NCBI GenBank assembly: GCA_024639025.1
Contig: JAHEJF010000094.1
Location: 1 to 6,627, forward strand
DNA length: 6,627 nt
From: Ahrensia sp.
GTDB lineage: Bacteria > Pseudomonadota > Alphaproteobacteria > Rhizobiales > Rhizobiaceae
Reading direction: 5' to 3'
A model generated the notes under the pieces. That model saw only the letters and a list, made by a program, of their open reading frames with translations. It was not told the DNA's origin and searched no databases. The translations under genes and the position numbers were made by a program. Below, one piece after another: positions 6,415 to 6,627 of this stretch (positions are counted from its first letter, which is position 1; every line of letters starts with the position of its first letter).

Positions 6415-6627
6415 CTAGCTGGCGATATTTGCAGCAGGTGTTTTGGGCACAAACACCCGGTAAGGTGCCAACATTGCAAATCCCACCAGCAATTTGACAA
6501 TAAAGTCGCCTGCTGCCAGCGAAATCCATAAGGCTGTCTGCCCTCCAAAGCCCAGGAATGGCACCAGAAAGCCGAGCGATCCTTCCTCGCCACCGAAATC
6601 CAAAACAGAGAACGCAGGGGCAAAGGC
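6415..6627 (-). CDS. Membrane protein, C-terminal end, probable VUT/YhhQ-type queuosine precursor transporter (5' end outside window)
   Basis: The last 70 residues of a membrane protein run from the window edge to a TAG at 6415-6417. They read as an acidic loop (DFGGEEGSLGF, 9-19) followed by hydrophobic segments that include LWISLAAGDFIVKLLVGFAM (32-51), then the LAPYR motif (52-56) and a short polar tail. The GDF-x-VKLL and APYR pattern near the C-terminus resembles the VUT (YhhQ) family, which imports queuosine precursors for tRNA modification. This is recognition from a short fragment. Another small integral membrane family remains possible. The internal ATG read from 6603 is not taken as the start, because the frame stays open to the edge and the fragment alone is too short for a transporter. 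Confidence 0.5.
   Translation of the reverse strand, partial: AFAPAFSVLDFGGEEGSLGFLVPFLGFGGQTALWISLAAGDFIVKLLVGFAMLAPYRVFVPKTPAANIAS

Overview
The window looks like ordinary chromosome from an alphaproteobacterium, most likely of the Hyphomicrobiales (Rhizobiales). That placement is inferred from the CobS and CobT sequences and from the gene order CorC/HlyC – bolA – J-domain gene – cobS – cobT – phytase-like gene, which I recall as typical of that order. Base composition looks moderate (around half G+C by eye, not computed). I see no insertion sequence, phage gene, tRNA, rRNA or CRISPR array.

Layout. Positions 1-723 (+) hold the C-terminal part of a CorC/HlyC-type membrane protein (CBS pair plus CorC_HlyC domain); its N-terminal membrane domain lies outside the window. 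Its stop codon abuts the stop of bolA (724-1011, -). A 143-base divergent gap (1012-1154) separates bolA from a rightward four-gene run: a protein with an N-terminal Cys/His cluster and a C-terminal J domain (1155-1772), cobS (1827-2813), cobT (2824-4737) and an exported phytase/esterase-like protein (4700-5740). These genes are 54, 10 and -38 bases apart, so they probably form one operon. On the minus strand follow a small exported, probably outer-membrane beta-barrel protein (5737-6330) and the C-terminal end of a membrane protein resembling the VUT/YhhQ queuosine-precursor transporters (6415-6627, cut by the window edge).

How the genes work together. CobS (AAA+ ATPase) and CobT (acidic linker plus von Willebrand A domain) are two of the three subunits of the aerobic, ATP-dependent cobaltochelatase, which inserts Co2+ into hydrogenobyrinic acid a,c-diamide during cobalamin synthesis. 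The large subunit CobN is not in the window. The J-domain protein upstream could be a co-chaperone, BolA points to iron-sulfur or glutaredoxin-linked metal handling, and CorC-type proteins are linked to Mg2+/Co2+ transport. A metal-related neighbourhood is therefore an attractive but unproven reading.

Points worth a second look are the cobT start (apparently TTG with a weak ribosome binding site, just after cobS), the 38-base overlap of cobT with a secreted-protein gene, a perfect 14-bp palindrome just before the J-domain gene, two tail-to-tail junctions where opposing stop codons share a palindrome, and the Cys/His cluster of the J-domain protein. I do not see a clearly undescribed system; the J-domain protein and the phytase-like protein are the least understood members of the run.
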